In this document: in pieces, positions 23,211 through 34,107 of the stretch
How positions within the stretch are numbered: the first letter of the stretch is position 1
Layout: each line of letters opens with the position of its first letter
NCBI GenBank assembly: GCA_034670405.1
Contig: JAXDDX010000013.1
Location: 5,482,001-5,546,000, forward strand
Length of the DNA: 64,000 nt
Reading direction: 5' to 3'
Source: Hoplostethus atlanticus
Taxonomy: Eukaryota > Chordata > Actinopteri > Trachichthyiformes > Trachichthyidae
Made by a program: the position numbers and the translations under genes
Notes under the pieces: model-generated
What the model was told of the DNA's origin: nothing
Databases searched by the model: none
Seen by the model: only the letters and a program-made list of their open reading frames with translations

Positions 23211-25865
23211 TTACATTTGGTCTGTGAGCAGAGGCACTGTGTCCGAGATGGCCAAAGCCACATCCTTTAAGACCATGCTCTTGTCTGCCGCTTGCAGCAT
23301 CGATTTAAGGCTTGCCCAGAAAACCTGCTGCTTTCGTTCATCCTTGGGCCATTCAAGGTAGGTCTGTTGCCTCAGTAAACTCCTTAGTTTCAAGAACTTC
23401 TTAGGTAGAGAGTCGGTCGGAACGGGCTCCAATAAAATAAAAACTAAAGAATCATCCTGGGCACTGATGGCTCTATGCTGGGCAAAGAAGAGCTCGTAGT
23501 TGCACCAATCACTCTGGACAAAATGGTTGGAGAGCACAAACATTGTCTTGTAGCTGGCCTCCACACAGTTGATAATGTTATCTATGATCCAGTCTCCAGG
23601 GACAAAGTCACGCTCATGAATGCAGAGAGAAAGCCCAGCACCTTCCAGAGAGGGTACCAGCTGACTTTCAACCCAGTCAGAGTCATGATGGCTGTAGGAG
23701 ATGAAAGAATGATACTGAAATGAGACACCCTTCAACATGTTGGCCCGTTTCTGACCTCTCCTTTTCACCCTAATCCACACCCATAACATCTTCGTATACC
23801 ACACTCCGTCGCAAATATAGAAAACCAGACCCAGGGCTGCAGATATGGCCAATGTTACGGGCAATGCAACTGCAGATTGAAGCCATGCGTTACACGACAG
23901 TTTACTTGTTTTATACTCTGAGAGCTGCAGGCCAGCAACCAACGGTGGGATGCTGCATGCATAGTCCAAGGGCCAGTCAGGGAGCAAAGACTTATTGAGA
24001 GCAGTTAGAAACCAATAGGAATCACATGTACAGGCAAATGGATTGTTTCCAGCTTTGAGGGTCTTCAGTCTGGGAAACCCTGCCAAGGCCTCCCTGGAGA
24101 CAGACGTGATAGCATTCTGGTCTACATACAGACTGAGCAGAACCGGGGCGTGAAGATCCACAGGGATAACCTGGATACTGTTGGAGCTCAGGTCGAGGTG
24201 CGTCAACCTAGAAAATTGCAATAGGATCTCTTGCGTTATGGCCGTGATGCCTGTTTTTGACAAGTCAATCCTCTCAAAGTATGGTGACAGGAATTTAAAG
24301 ACACCGTTGCCCAAGTTGTTGTTTCCCAGGCTGAGCTCAGTCAGGTGAGTGGGCCACGAGCAAGCCTGGTCCAAATAGATGGCATTGAAGCTCAGGTCCA
24401 GACTCTCCAGGGTCTTCATCTGATAGGTCTTATTGGAGATGAAGGAAAGTCTCGCGAAGCGGTTCTTGCTCAAAGACAGCCGCCTGAGCTTGGGAAAGAC
24501 AGAGGTGTATGAACAAGACGGCCACCAGAAGCCTGAATCAGTCAGAAGGTTATCTGAGAGATCCAGCATCTCCAGTGATGGCAAGGCAGATATGAGGTTG
24601 CAGGGTGAAATGTTCATCCCGGTCCCGGAGAACTTTAAATAGGTCATTTTGGAGACGTTGTCAACGCTGATGTTTATTATGGGGTATCTGTACTGATAAT
24701 GGATCACACCATCAAAGATGATTGAGCGGATATTGATTGTGTTATTAAGACTAGGAAACTGGAACCCTTCCGGCGTATCCTCATTATAAATTATGTTGAC
24801 AAATGCGAGCTCATGCAGGGGGGAGAGCCACACGTCCTTCAAAAACATGACCAGAAAAGAGCTATTAATCCAAGTGCGTTGAATTGTAAGATTTTGTAGT
24901 ACGTGCATTGTTCTTAGGTTCTTAAAAGGATCACCTGTCACGCTGCAGTCATCAGGAAGTACCTTGACCAACGTTAACGCCTTTGTTTGTGTCTCATTCA
25001 AGTCCTTGAGTAGGTTCTCAAATATACTAAAATTCCCGCAAAAAGGCACCAAGAGGGTCATCTTCCGGATAGACCTAACTTTCGCAAGAGCAGTAGGATC
25101 ATATTTTTGCCACTTGATTCCTGCTCCTAATATGAGATGTTGCAAAGAGATGTTTCTCAGGGGAGCAAAGTCATTGTAGTTCACTGCCAGGGCATTTTTA
25201 CTTCCTAGTAAAAGGACATCCAGATTGGTTAGATGCTGAAACGACGCTGGTAACTGATAGCTGCCATACAGGTTGTTTGCCAAGTCAAGGATTTTGAGTT
25301 GTCCCAGTGGAAGATCGGGAATGGCAGGTAATACATTGTAAGATAGATTGAGAACTTTGAGTGCGGGCATGTGATGAAACACACTGGGAGAAATCACATC
25401 CAGGCCACAGTCAGTTACCTTCAGGAAACAGAGCTGGGAAAGGTTGGAAAAGGGAGCTCCGTCCAGCCTTCACGAGGGGGTTGTGAGAAATATCCAAATA
25501 TTGCGTGTCCTTCGGCAAATTTGAGGGGACGCTTGTTAGACTTTGATAGGAGAGGTCTTGCATCCGTCCTCTTGAGGTGACACACAGCTCAAACCCCATG
25601 TCTTCCTCTAAAGCCATGCAGTCAGATTTCAGGAGGGAGGTGATGGCAATGGTCCAAAAGAGCAAAGCCAAGTTTGCACTGAAATAACAAGATGAATGAA
25701 ATGAGTTTGGCAGCTGTATATGATCATTTATTGCAGTATTTTATATTTACATTTACATTTAGCAGAACATTATAACATGGAAAGGACATTCCATCAATAT
25801 AACACTAATAAATCAAAAGCAATATTGGTTAAAAAAAGAAAAGCATTTTACCTTTTTGTGGCCAT
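23211..25865 (-). CDS. Toll-like receptor, TLR1/TLR2 subfamily (TLR25-like?), one frame break
   Basis: This is a membrane receptor for microbial ligands that signals through TIR adaptors. It has two coding exons: 25865-25852 (MATK plus two bases) and 25678-23211. The acceptor TTATTTCAG joins in phase and completes a signal peptide (residues 1 to about 22). Leucine-rich repeats follow (SLTSVPSNLPKDTQYLDISHN, then LKVLNLSYNVLP and others). Then come an LRR-CT (NPFACTCDSYWFL), a transmembrane segment near residues 608-630, and a TIR domain from about 660 with box 1 FISYS, box 2 RDFVPGDW and box 3 FW. There is no LRR-NT cysteine cluster, as usual in the TLR1 group. One extra base at 25467-25470 shifts the frame; omitting it gives exactly 826 codons plus stop, the normal size for the family. 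As written, the protein would stop after about 90 residues. TLR1, TLR18 or TLR28 cannot be excluded. Confidence 0.9.
25467..25470 (-). other. single-base frame break in TLR exon 2
   Basis: On the minus strand the frame reads LDISHNPLVK up to GTG AAG. From there the LRR continues only in the next frame (LDGAPFSNLSQLCFLKVTDC). One surplus base in AAGG explains it. An extra C in the nearby CCCCC run does not, because removing it creates TGA. Confidence 0.9.
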
Positions 25866-27433
25866 AGCTTCAGAAACAGTACGTTTTTGACCAATATGAG
25901 TGTGAGGCTCTAAGCTGAGGTCTGAGTCATCTGAGGTCTGGTGTGGGACTGTGGACTTTCATTGTCTTTGCTTCGTACGGCGGTTTATCACAGACTGTAC
26001 CGTAGTTCCTGTTTTTCCTAATGGTGGAGAAGTCACTTCCACATGTAAATTCCTCTTTCCTTGAAACGCCTTTCTCTTACCGTGGTTTCACATGACTCTA
26101 AACAACCTCCATCTTTGGTGGTATTGCTAATATTGGTATTGGTATCCTATATAACTGACTGGTTTCATATGTATGGATACATGGACATATAATAATATAT
26201 GATATATAGAAAATCACATAGAGTAGAAAAAATAATAATATATATGAATATAGAGAAATTATATGGGTGGGAAGTTTCCCACTTTCCCACTGTCAAGAAA
26301 GAAACCAATGAGACCAAATACATCTTTTATGCACAATAAGTTTTATTATTATAATTATATTATGATATTATCAGCCATACAGTCCATATCTCATCTAGTC
26401 ACTAATCACACATTTCTGTTCAGCACAATTTCCAGTGAATATCAGCATTCCCAACATTTGACATGATCTGTTTTCATCAGCGGTAACACTTGTTGTCGGT
26501 CAGAAATTACAGTATTAAGTCATCATATGTGCACAATCAGCACATTGCAATTACAACATAGCTGCATCGGAATCATAATACACCATAACACATCATGAAT
26601 CTGGCATGAGCAGGTTATGAAACTGTTCTAAATAATATATTTATCAATAGGACCTATACATTTATTATTTATGTAGTAATGTATTTACCACTAGGACTTT
26701 TACGTTTCTTTTGTTTATATGACATTAAATGTATTATGAGCTGTGGAATTCCTATTAGTGTGCCACAGTGTCTTCTAAGTAATTCATGAACACCTCAAAT
26801 GAAGATATTTCCATTTACTGTGAGCTGTAAACGTCTTCCTGTTACTAAGGTATAGAACTCTTCATGAATGCTTATGTTGCGTGTATGATGACTTACAATG
26901 CGTTATAACCAACCAAAGTGTTACTACATTATCTACTGCACAGTCCTCGGAGTGGCAGGGCAGTGGCATTAGAAATCCCGCAGGGTCTGGAGGAATTGAT
27001 CTGAAAAAGACACAAGCAAAGATGTTCACATTTTCATTCGCTTCCAGGCTTGAAGTTACAGGGGGTGGGGGGGGGGGGGGGTCCATTAACAGAAATACCT
27101 GTCCGCCGTGACAGCCCCTTCAGCTGGCACTTTCCCAGGGCCAAGTTACAAGTGTACAGTCCCAAGCATCCTGTGCAGTGCGGGCGTGAACTGCAGCTCC
27201 TTGTTTGGATTCCACTGCAGCCATGCTGAAACGAAACAAAATGATTTTATTATTGCCATATACTGTACTACCGCCCTACAAACGGGAACTGCAGTACAAT
27301 TATACCCATAAGTGCTATTAAATGGTATACAGCCCACTCTTTTACCTCTGCTAGGACAAGGTGATAAAGTTTTATGTCAGTTTCATTTGAGTTTCTAGGG
27401 CCAGAATAGTCCTAAAAAATAATAATAAACAAA
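25866..27433. other. TLR 5' flank, no coding sequence recognised
   Basis: This is AT-rich sequence with no exon of a known gene. A G run lies at 27061-27080. A minus-strand acceptor (GTTTCGTTTCAG at about 27236-27225) precedes a short ORF to 27146 that might belong to the candidate peptide gene upstream; this is not established. Confidence 0.4.
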
Positions 27434-27718
27434 TTAGTTGTCATCATCACTCACTGTGTCAGAGTTGAACCGGCCATAACGCACCACACGGTCTCTGTTA
27501 GCCGCCTTTTTCTTTGAAAATCCTCCAAAACCTTGATGCAAAGGGTCAGTATCTGTTTCCCCGGTTGCGCCAGCATCAAACAAATATGCAGGTCTCTCCC
27601 GGTCGGCGCCTCTTCGCCACCCCATCCTCGGTGTCATGCCTGACTCTGCAGATAAAACTTGCAGACAAGCTACGTGGAGGATGAAGAAATGTTTCATCAG
27701 GGGGAAATGATGCTCCAT
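27434..27718 (-). CDS. candidate small secreted or prohormone-like protein, unrecognised
   Basis: This is a 94-codon ORF with ATG at 27718 and a second in-frame ATG at codon 8. From codon 8 it looks like a signal peptide (MKHFFILHVACLQVLSA, then ESG). The rest is short, hydrophilic and rich in basic sites (WRR, KKK), with GFGGFSKKK and VVRYGRF and an acidic end (SDDDN). There is no cysteine after the signal peptide. A TATA-like box lies 56-68 bp upstream and CRE-like sites beyond it. A possible donor (ACA|GTGAGT) sits eight codons before the stop, so more exons could follow, perhaps at 27224. I do not recognise the family. It may be a chance ORF. Confidence 0.3.
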   Translation of the reverse strand: MEHHFPLMKHFFILHVACLQVLSAESGMTPRMGWRRGADRERPAYLFDAGATGETDTDPLHQGFGGFSKKKAANRDRVVRYGRFNSDTVSDDDN

Positions 27719-27773
27719 TGGATTCTTTACAAGCCACCCTTGAATTGAAATGAAAAGTGTCTTTGAGACCAAC

Positions 27774-27850
27774 ATATATATATAACCCTCCCTACACGCC
27801 ACGACCTGCCCTAAAAGGTCCCGCGATGACGTCTTTAAGTCTCTTGAATT
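27774..27850 (-). promoter_or_regulatory. TATA box with CRE-like elements
   Basis: On the minus strand GGGTTATATATATATG (about 27789-27774) is preceded within about 40-75 bp by two CRE-like sites, GACGTCATCG and CTGACGTGA. Such an arrangement is common in peptide-hormone promoters. It faces the candidate ORF at 27718. Confidence 0.4.
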
Positions 27851-28994
27851 ATCACGTCAGCCATCACACCTTGAAGTCAAGGCCGGCGTCTCTGCGTCCC
27901 AGAGGCATGTTTTCCTTGTTGCAGAACATAACAGCAGTGTAATGTTTCCCAGTTGATTATTCATCCGGGAAGACATTATTATTATTTCGTTTTCTCTCTG
28001 CCTCCGAGCAAACTTTGGCAAATACAAGACTTTAGCGGCTGGCAGCGTTGCCGATGACGTCGCAGTGAACCAAATTAGCAAGCTATCAGTTAGGATGTCA
28101 GGAATGATGAAAGCCTGCGGCGGTTTGGACCGGGCCCAGTGCAACTTCATCACGGCACGGCAATCAGTGCACCAAAGTCATAAGTGCTGATTCAGGCAGA
28201 TTTCAGCAGTGGATAAGAGCGTGTTAGACATCTTCAGTGGAACTAATATATCTCCCAGCATGCATCAGCTCTCCTTTACATGATGGACTGAAGTGGCTGA
28301 GATGGTGCGGACCATACTAGCTATGATATCATTCCTATGGATAGTTATTGCCGCTTTTCTTTGTTTGGCACAAGATGGAATTTGTTTCCTGGATTTTATT
28401 TACTGACTTTCTAAATACATACAGCTCCTCTGTCTGCCTGCTGTGCTGCCCAATAAATTCAGAAAATAGATGAAGACAGATCCCCACCCTATAGACCCAC
28501 ATGAACTACTCCTTACACAAACATATTCAAGTGATGGAAAATTGTTTTTATAGTATTTCCAAAATTGTGAGGGACAGACATTTTGGTGATTGTAAAGGAA
28601 AACATTTAATCAAAAAAATCTCACAAAATCAGATTATGGAAAAAAAAGGATTGTGGAGCCTTCTGAGAAGTGTGTTTTACCATTAGTATGAAGTATGTAG
28701 TTTTGTCAAGTGTAGATGACGTCAAACAGCACTTCTCAGTAGTGGAATTGGGCTGGTTTGCAAAATGAGACTTTCCATTCTACAGTTTTTCCACAATTGC
28801 TTTGGCCTAATTGTCACAACAGATTTTCAATTTGCAAAACTCAAACTGTTCTTAAAAGCCAAAATGCTGCTCACATGCAATGGGCACAACTCTGAGACTG
28901 AACCTCCTCAGAATGCACCAATCTCATATAAGAACAATCTTCCAATGCTTTATTGTTGCACCTGCAGTTCACCAACTCAACGTGTATTTTCAGT
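27851..28994. other. no recognisable gene
   Basis: I see no conserved exon or clear repeat in this stretch. A further TGACGTCG site is present near 28053. Confidence 0.45.
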
Positions 28995-29046
28995 TTCTAT
29001 CTATCTATCTAATGATCTATCTATCTATCTATCTATCTATCTAACG

Positions 29047-29083
<37 letters not shown>

Positions 29084-29086
29084 ACG

Positions 29087-29141
<55 letters not shown>

Positions 29142-29354
29142 GATCTATCGATCTATCTAACGATCTATCTATCTAACGATCTATCTATCTATCTATCTAA
29201 CGATCTATCTATCTATCTATCTAACGATCTATCTATCTATCTATCGAACGATCGATCTATCTATCTATCTATCTATCTATCGATCTATCTAACGATCGAT
29301 CTATCTATCTATCTATCTATCTAACGATCTATCTATCTATCGATCGATCAATCG

Positions 29355-29415
<61 letters not shown>

Positions 29416-29462
29416 ACGATCTATCTAACGATCTATCTATCTATCTATCTATCTATCGAACG

Positions 29463-29499
<37 letters not shown>

Positions 29500-29513
29500 A
29501 CGATCTATCTATA

Positions 29514-29560
<47 letters not shown>
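28995..29560. repeat. large interrupted (ATCT)n microsatellite
   Basis: About 566 bp of ATCT tetranucleotide broken at intervals by AACG, TCGA and related variants. AACG recurs more than ten times at irregular spacing. It produces long spurious ORFs (repeating YLSI). Confidence 0.97.
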
Positions 29561-31093
29561 GCCGCAATGACTAAGACTCCCCAAGGAACAAATCCAACAC
29601 TGTGATGCTGGAATAAACCTTTTGCATGAGGTACTACCTCATTGGACACAGATTATTTTTTATTTTGCTATTCTTATTTATGCTGCATGGAAACCCTTGC
29701 CCTTAGAAACTCTAGAAAGGCCAAAGGATTTTGGGTGGTCCAACAGGAAGGCTGGCAAGCCGTCAACTGAAGGGCTTAAATATAATTATAGCTACTACTT
29801 CCTTGTCATTTTGGGACATTTTTTAAATCGGAGATAACAGATAACAGAGATAAAACAGAAGTTCACCTGGGGGTGGCTTGGCCTTTCTAGCACAACGCTA
29901 CATTTAATACTTTTCGCTTTGTTTGGCTGGCTTTGACTTCGGAGGACTGAAATTACACCGCACCGGTTGCTGTATTTCCAAACTGTTGATGGCAAAATGC
30001 AAAAAGAAGGACACCTCTGTGAAAGACCGATTGTTTGTTACGATGGAGAGGGGGTGATTTCATACTCCTTTCATATATGTTTTTAAGTCCCTGTATAAAC
30101 TGGCTTCTGAGAGACCTTTGATCGGTAATCCGCCCGGCTTCGTATATTCAAATACATTAATACATTTATATCTTCCCACTTCTCTCCGGCTTAGTCACCT
30201 TGGAGAAACTGCCGTTTGGCTGCCCAATCCTGCAGTCTCTTCCTGAAGCTACTTCATGCCAGGTTGATGACCGCTTATTGTGGACTGCTATCGCTGATCT
30301 CTCTTTTTTCTTCCTCTTTCTTCCTCTTTATTTATCCTCTGCAAATAAGCCACTCCTGAGTTTGCTCACATTTGTGCAGAGGCAGCACTCAAATAGATTA
30401 GTCCGCTGTAAAGAGAGAGATTCAGCAGATCACACATGCTCATATTCTCCACTGTGGACACATGGTCAAAGGGATATATGGTGTTTACTATGGGCTCCTT
30501 GTGTTGTCTCCATGGAGACCAATCCAGAACACAGGATGTCTGGTCAGGTGATGAGAGTCGGAACAATACGGAGGGGGCCGTGTTGTGGCGTCGCCCCTCA
30601 AAACATAGCGCTGTGACAAAAATAAGTGCACGTGCAAATTCGAAATCACGTAAGTGGTAGAGATAGGGGATCAAACACCCGCTACCTGTCCTGTTTGGTT
30701 TGTTTCTCCTATTTAATCCTGCGCTGTACGGTCTATTGAATGTTTACCGTGCATTGACTCTTGGGATCCAAGCAACATGCTGTGGTTATTTGAAGCCCGG
30801 TTCGGCAGTGTCTGCCAGAATTGTATTGTTGTCAGGGTGGAAAAGCCTCTGAAACAACATCTAGACCATCAATAAAACTCCAGAAGTGATTCGTGGTTCT
30901 TTGAGAAAAGTCAGAAAAATGAGAAATGACACTCTTTACACAATCACAGGGTGCAGTGGGTTTTTCCGACGTAGTTTCCTTAAAATAAAATTGAGACATC
31001 GTTTTCACAATCTGTCATAACTATGCCCACACAAATATGTGAGGCATACACTCACGCAAACCTAACCATTGACTCACACACACACGGTTGTGT
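29561..31093. other. no recognisable gene; family A scrap
   Basis: No conserved exon is seen. About 30799-30895 (TGTCAGGGTGGAAAAGCCTC, TGAAACAACATCTAGACCA) is a fragment of the hAT-like family A. Confidence 0.45.
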
Positions 31094-31251
31094 TACTATA
31101 CTTGTGAGGACCATCCAGTGACTACATTCACACCCTAATCCTTACCCAATCCAAAACCTAATTCTAATCTTAACCCTAAACCTAGTCTTAAATTTACCCC
31201 TTAAAGAAAATGTTTCCCCATCTTTCTATCCTTTGGTCCTCATAACTATAG
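31094..31251. repeat. short inverted-repeat element, GTGAGGACC family
   Basis: The left end ACTATACTTGTGAGGACC is the inverse of the right end GGTCCTCATAACTATAG. The interior is rich in CCTAA/CTTAA words, a typical fish MITE. A more diverged relative lies at about 31846-32000 (CATTGACTACATTCA, GTGAGGACCAACTAAAATGT). Confidence 0.7.
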
Positions 31252-31271
31252 AAACACACATACACACACTT

Positions 31272-31547
31272 ATGCTTTGTTCATGGTACCCCAAGCCAAC
31301 CAATCACCACTTCACATCCTCTTGCTCTCAGGCTTCACAGTCCAATCAGCTGAGTTTCTCCACTCTGATCTCCTAGCAACCGGGCCTTGTGTTTCCTTAG
31401 CACAACTCGACTCTGACTATCTGACAGCTGAGTGCTTGATGACGTAACATGACGTACATGGCCTAACAACCCACCAACAAGGTGACATAAGGCTATATAA
31501 CAAGGTAATAAATAACGTCTGTCCTCTCCCCACACTCACACTGTGCT

Positions 31548-31586
<39 letters not shown>

Positions 31587-31590
31587 TTCT
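31272..31590 (+). promoter_or_regulatory. promoter-like block, possibly a solo LTR
   Basis: In order: two CCAAT motifs (CCAATCACC, CCAATCAGC), two CRE-like sites (TGATGACGTAAC, ATGACGTACA), a TATA-like GGCTATATAAC at about 31491, AATAAA about 20 bp further, then a (CT)n run at 31550-31584. CCAAT, TATA and AATAAA this close together recall an LTR. A cellular promoter upstream of mkrn1 is the alternative. Confidence 0.4.
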
Positions 31591-31845
31591 TGAGAGAAAA
31601 TTACCCAAATTACCCAAACGCCTGCACAGCACACCACGTTACTGCATGCTTGAGTGTGAGACGGAAGTTGCATAAAAAAAGGGGAAGTGTCTTTGGCAAA
31701 ACAATTTTGAGGGGGAAACGTGCAGAGAGGTGTGGGGCTGGTCACGTAACTGCCCGAAGGCTGGGCCGCAGCATGCTAGTCACTGGCTAACACAGGCTTC
31801 TGTTTAACTGGCTAATTAGCTAGAGACCAGACACAAACAATTGAC

Positions 31846-32000
31846 TCGTCCATTGACTACATTCATTCCCTACTCCTAAACTAATTTAAACCATGACCTA
31901 AAACCTACTCCTAATTCTAACCCTAAACCCAAATTCTAAATTACTCCCTAGTAGAAGTGAGGACCAACTAAAATGTCCTCAGTCTGAAGGTGTAAAACCC
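31846..32000. repeat. short inverted-repeat element, GTGAGGACC family, diverged copy
   Basis: It shares the CCTAA-rich interior and GTGAGGACCA end with 31094-31251. Only part of the inverted repeat remains. Confidence 0.5.
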
Positions 32001-32639
32001 CAGAGTAGCTTGAACAGGGATAGTAGAAGATGCACGTGCGCACATAAGCGCGCGCGCACACACAAACACACACTGTACCTGTATAATCACGGACAAAGGA
32101 AGGGAACATGTGAAAGTGATAATGAAGCCCTGTTATTTTGCATCAAATAAGGAACTCCTTGCATCATGATACAGATCCTGGATGTTCACTCTCCAGGGGA
32201 ACGATAGCCTATATATCTTTTGAAACAGCCAACAGGGTAGTGTTGTGAAGAAAGTGCCCTCTAGCTAGAGTGCCCTCTAGCGGTAAAAACACAGCAGGTG
32301 GAGTATTTTGGTAATCTTTTTAAGTCATTTTGAGGTTACAAAATCACCAACTATGTATTTTGGTGGGAGGCCATTCCAAACGGCAAGTAGCAACACACTG
32401 AAACTGGTGAAATTAATGCAAACTGCACTCTGGTCCCAGCAATGACTGTTCAATGTGACAACAGACTGGACCACTCTGACTGACACGGGTGGTAGGGTTT
32501 CATTGCCATGGAGGATGCAGCTATTCCTATTCCTTAGTGAAATGTTATTGTATCAGTTGTAATACCGTACAAGCTGCTAAGGACACACATGATTTTAAGA
32601 GTTTTGACATTATTAAGCTAAAGGTTTTGTCATCATGAC

Positions 32640-32768
32640 CGTCTGAACAACTGACTGTGACAATGGCGCCTCCTAGCGGTGACAGCGGGGGACTGAGTTT
32701 CCGATAATCCCCGAATTGGAGCGGAGCTCTCCGGAACATCCGGCTGTGGTCTTTCAACATAAACAGCA
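32640..32768 (+). promoter_or_regulatory. mkrn1: mkrn1 promoter and 5' UTR region
   Basis: A GC-richer, CpG-bearing segment directly upstream of the mkrn1 ATG. CpGs continue to about 33250 through exon 1 and into intron 1. No TATA box is seen near the ATG. Assignment is by position. Confidence 0.45.
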
Positions 32769-34070
32769 ATGGCGGAGGCAGCAGCAGCGTCTACAGCGGC
32801 TTCACCAGTAACAGGAGGCTGGACCAAACACGTAACCTGCAGGTAAGACAAGACGGAGGAGTATTAGGATATCGAAGACGGCGATAATTTCTGTCGTTTG
32901 ACATAAAAATAGCGGTGGTTCGGTGGCTGGCGAACGGCTGACAACAGCGTCTTCTGAGGCTCGGCTCGGCTCAGCTGTGTTGTGTTGTTGTGTTGTGGTC
33001 ACATAGCAGGGTGGTCTGGCAAATCAGCGGCTCTTACGAGTTTGCTACGTTATTTACTTGCTCGTTGTCCGTTTAAAACAGGCTTAGCTAGCAACATCCG
33101 CTGGTCTAAAACAAAGGGATGCTGCAGCTATTCACAGACACCCGCTAAGCTGTCGCGTCAAAGCTAACTAACGTAGCTAGAACTGTTGGTTGGCAAGTTC
33201 AAATTCACAACACATCAAATTCCCTTCCCGGCCGAGATAACACCGGGCTGCCCCGAGGTGCCACATTAACATTAGGTCTATATTGATAGTTGAATTGTTT
33301 TGTTATAGCCAGGTGTATAAGTAACGACACCTACATACCAGTATGAAAGTGAAAGAAAGACCGGACATTCACAGTTGGCTTGCTTGGGACTCGCTGGCTG
33401 CTTAGCCTTTTTTAACAGAACGCTCAGTTTCAAAATGCGGATCTCAAAAATACGTAACCGTTACACTCTCTACTTTCTCTCCAAATCACACCAACGTTTT
33501 ATATCTATGGCAAGCGTCTACTAGGCCTTATTCGTCTTTTTTTATTTCCAGGTATTTCATGCATGGGCTTTGCAAAGAAGGAGACAACTGTCGGTACTCC
33601 CATGATCTCGCCAGCAGCAAACCTGCAGCCATGATTTGCAAGTTCTTTCAGAAGGGAAACTGTGCGTTTGGGGACCGTTGCAGGTAAAGATAAAACCCTA
33701 TTATGATTGAGCGTGCGTTGACAAGGAACCAAACACGGATGTCGCGTGTTTGACTGACCTAGTGGCTTGCTTGGCACAACCCAAAAAAAAAAAGAAAAAA
33801 ACAGTTTTCAGCTGACTTGGTTTCTAAAATTGGCCCCCCGCTCTCAGCCACATGACAGCAGCCTTGCTGGCAGGGCTTCTGAGAAGTGTTGCAGTCTGCG
33901 TTTCCCAGCGGGTCTGACACCTGAGAATACTGCTTCCCAATGTCAACATGTTGTTGGTGTGTCTGGAGCAGCCTCCACTATGGTCCTTATCGCGGTCTGT
34001 CACTCATCTGTGGCAGTAAGGCATTGTTGTGTGAAATAAAACCGTATGATTGTTTAAATTCGCATTGCTG

Positions 34071-34107
<37 letters not shown>

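Noticed and set aside
28765..29160. 131-aa plus ORF ending in YLSI repeats
   Set aside because: Most of it is translation of the ATCT microsatellite.
30200..30616. 138-aa plus ORF
   Set aside because: No recognisable domain and no splice or promoter support.
31139..31200. Telomere-like CCCTAA words
   Set aside because: Irregular, and inside a short inverted-repeat element that typically has this composition.
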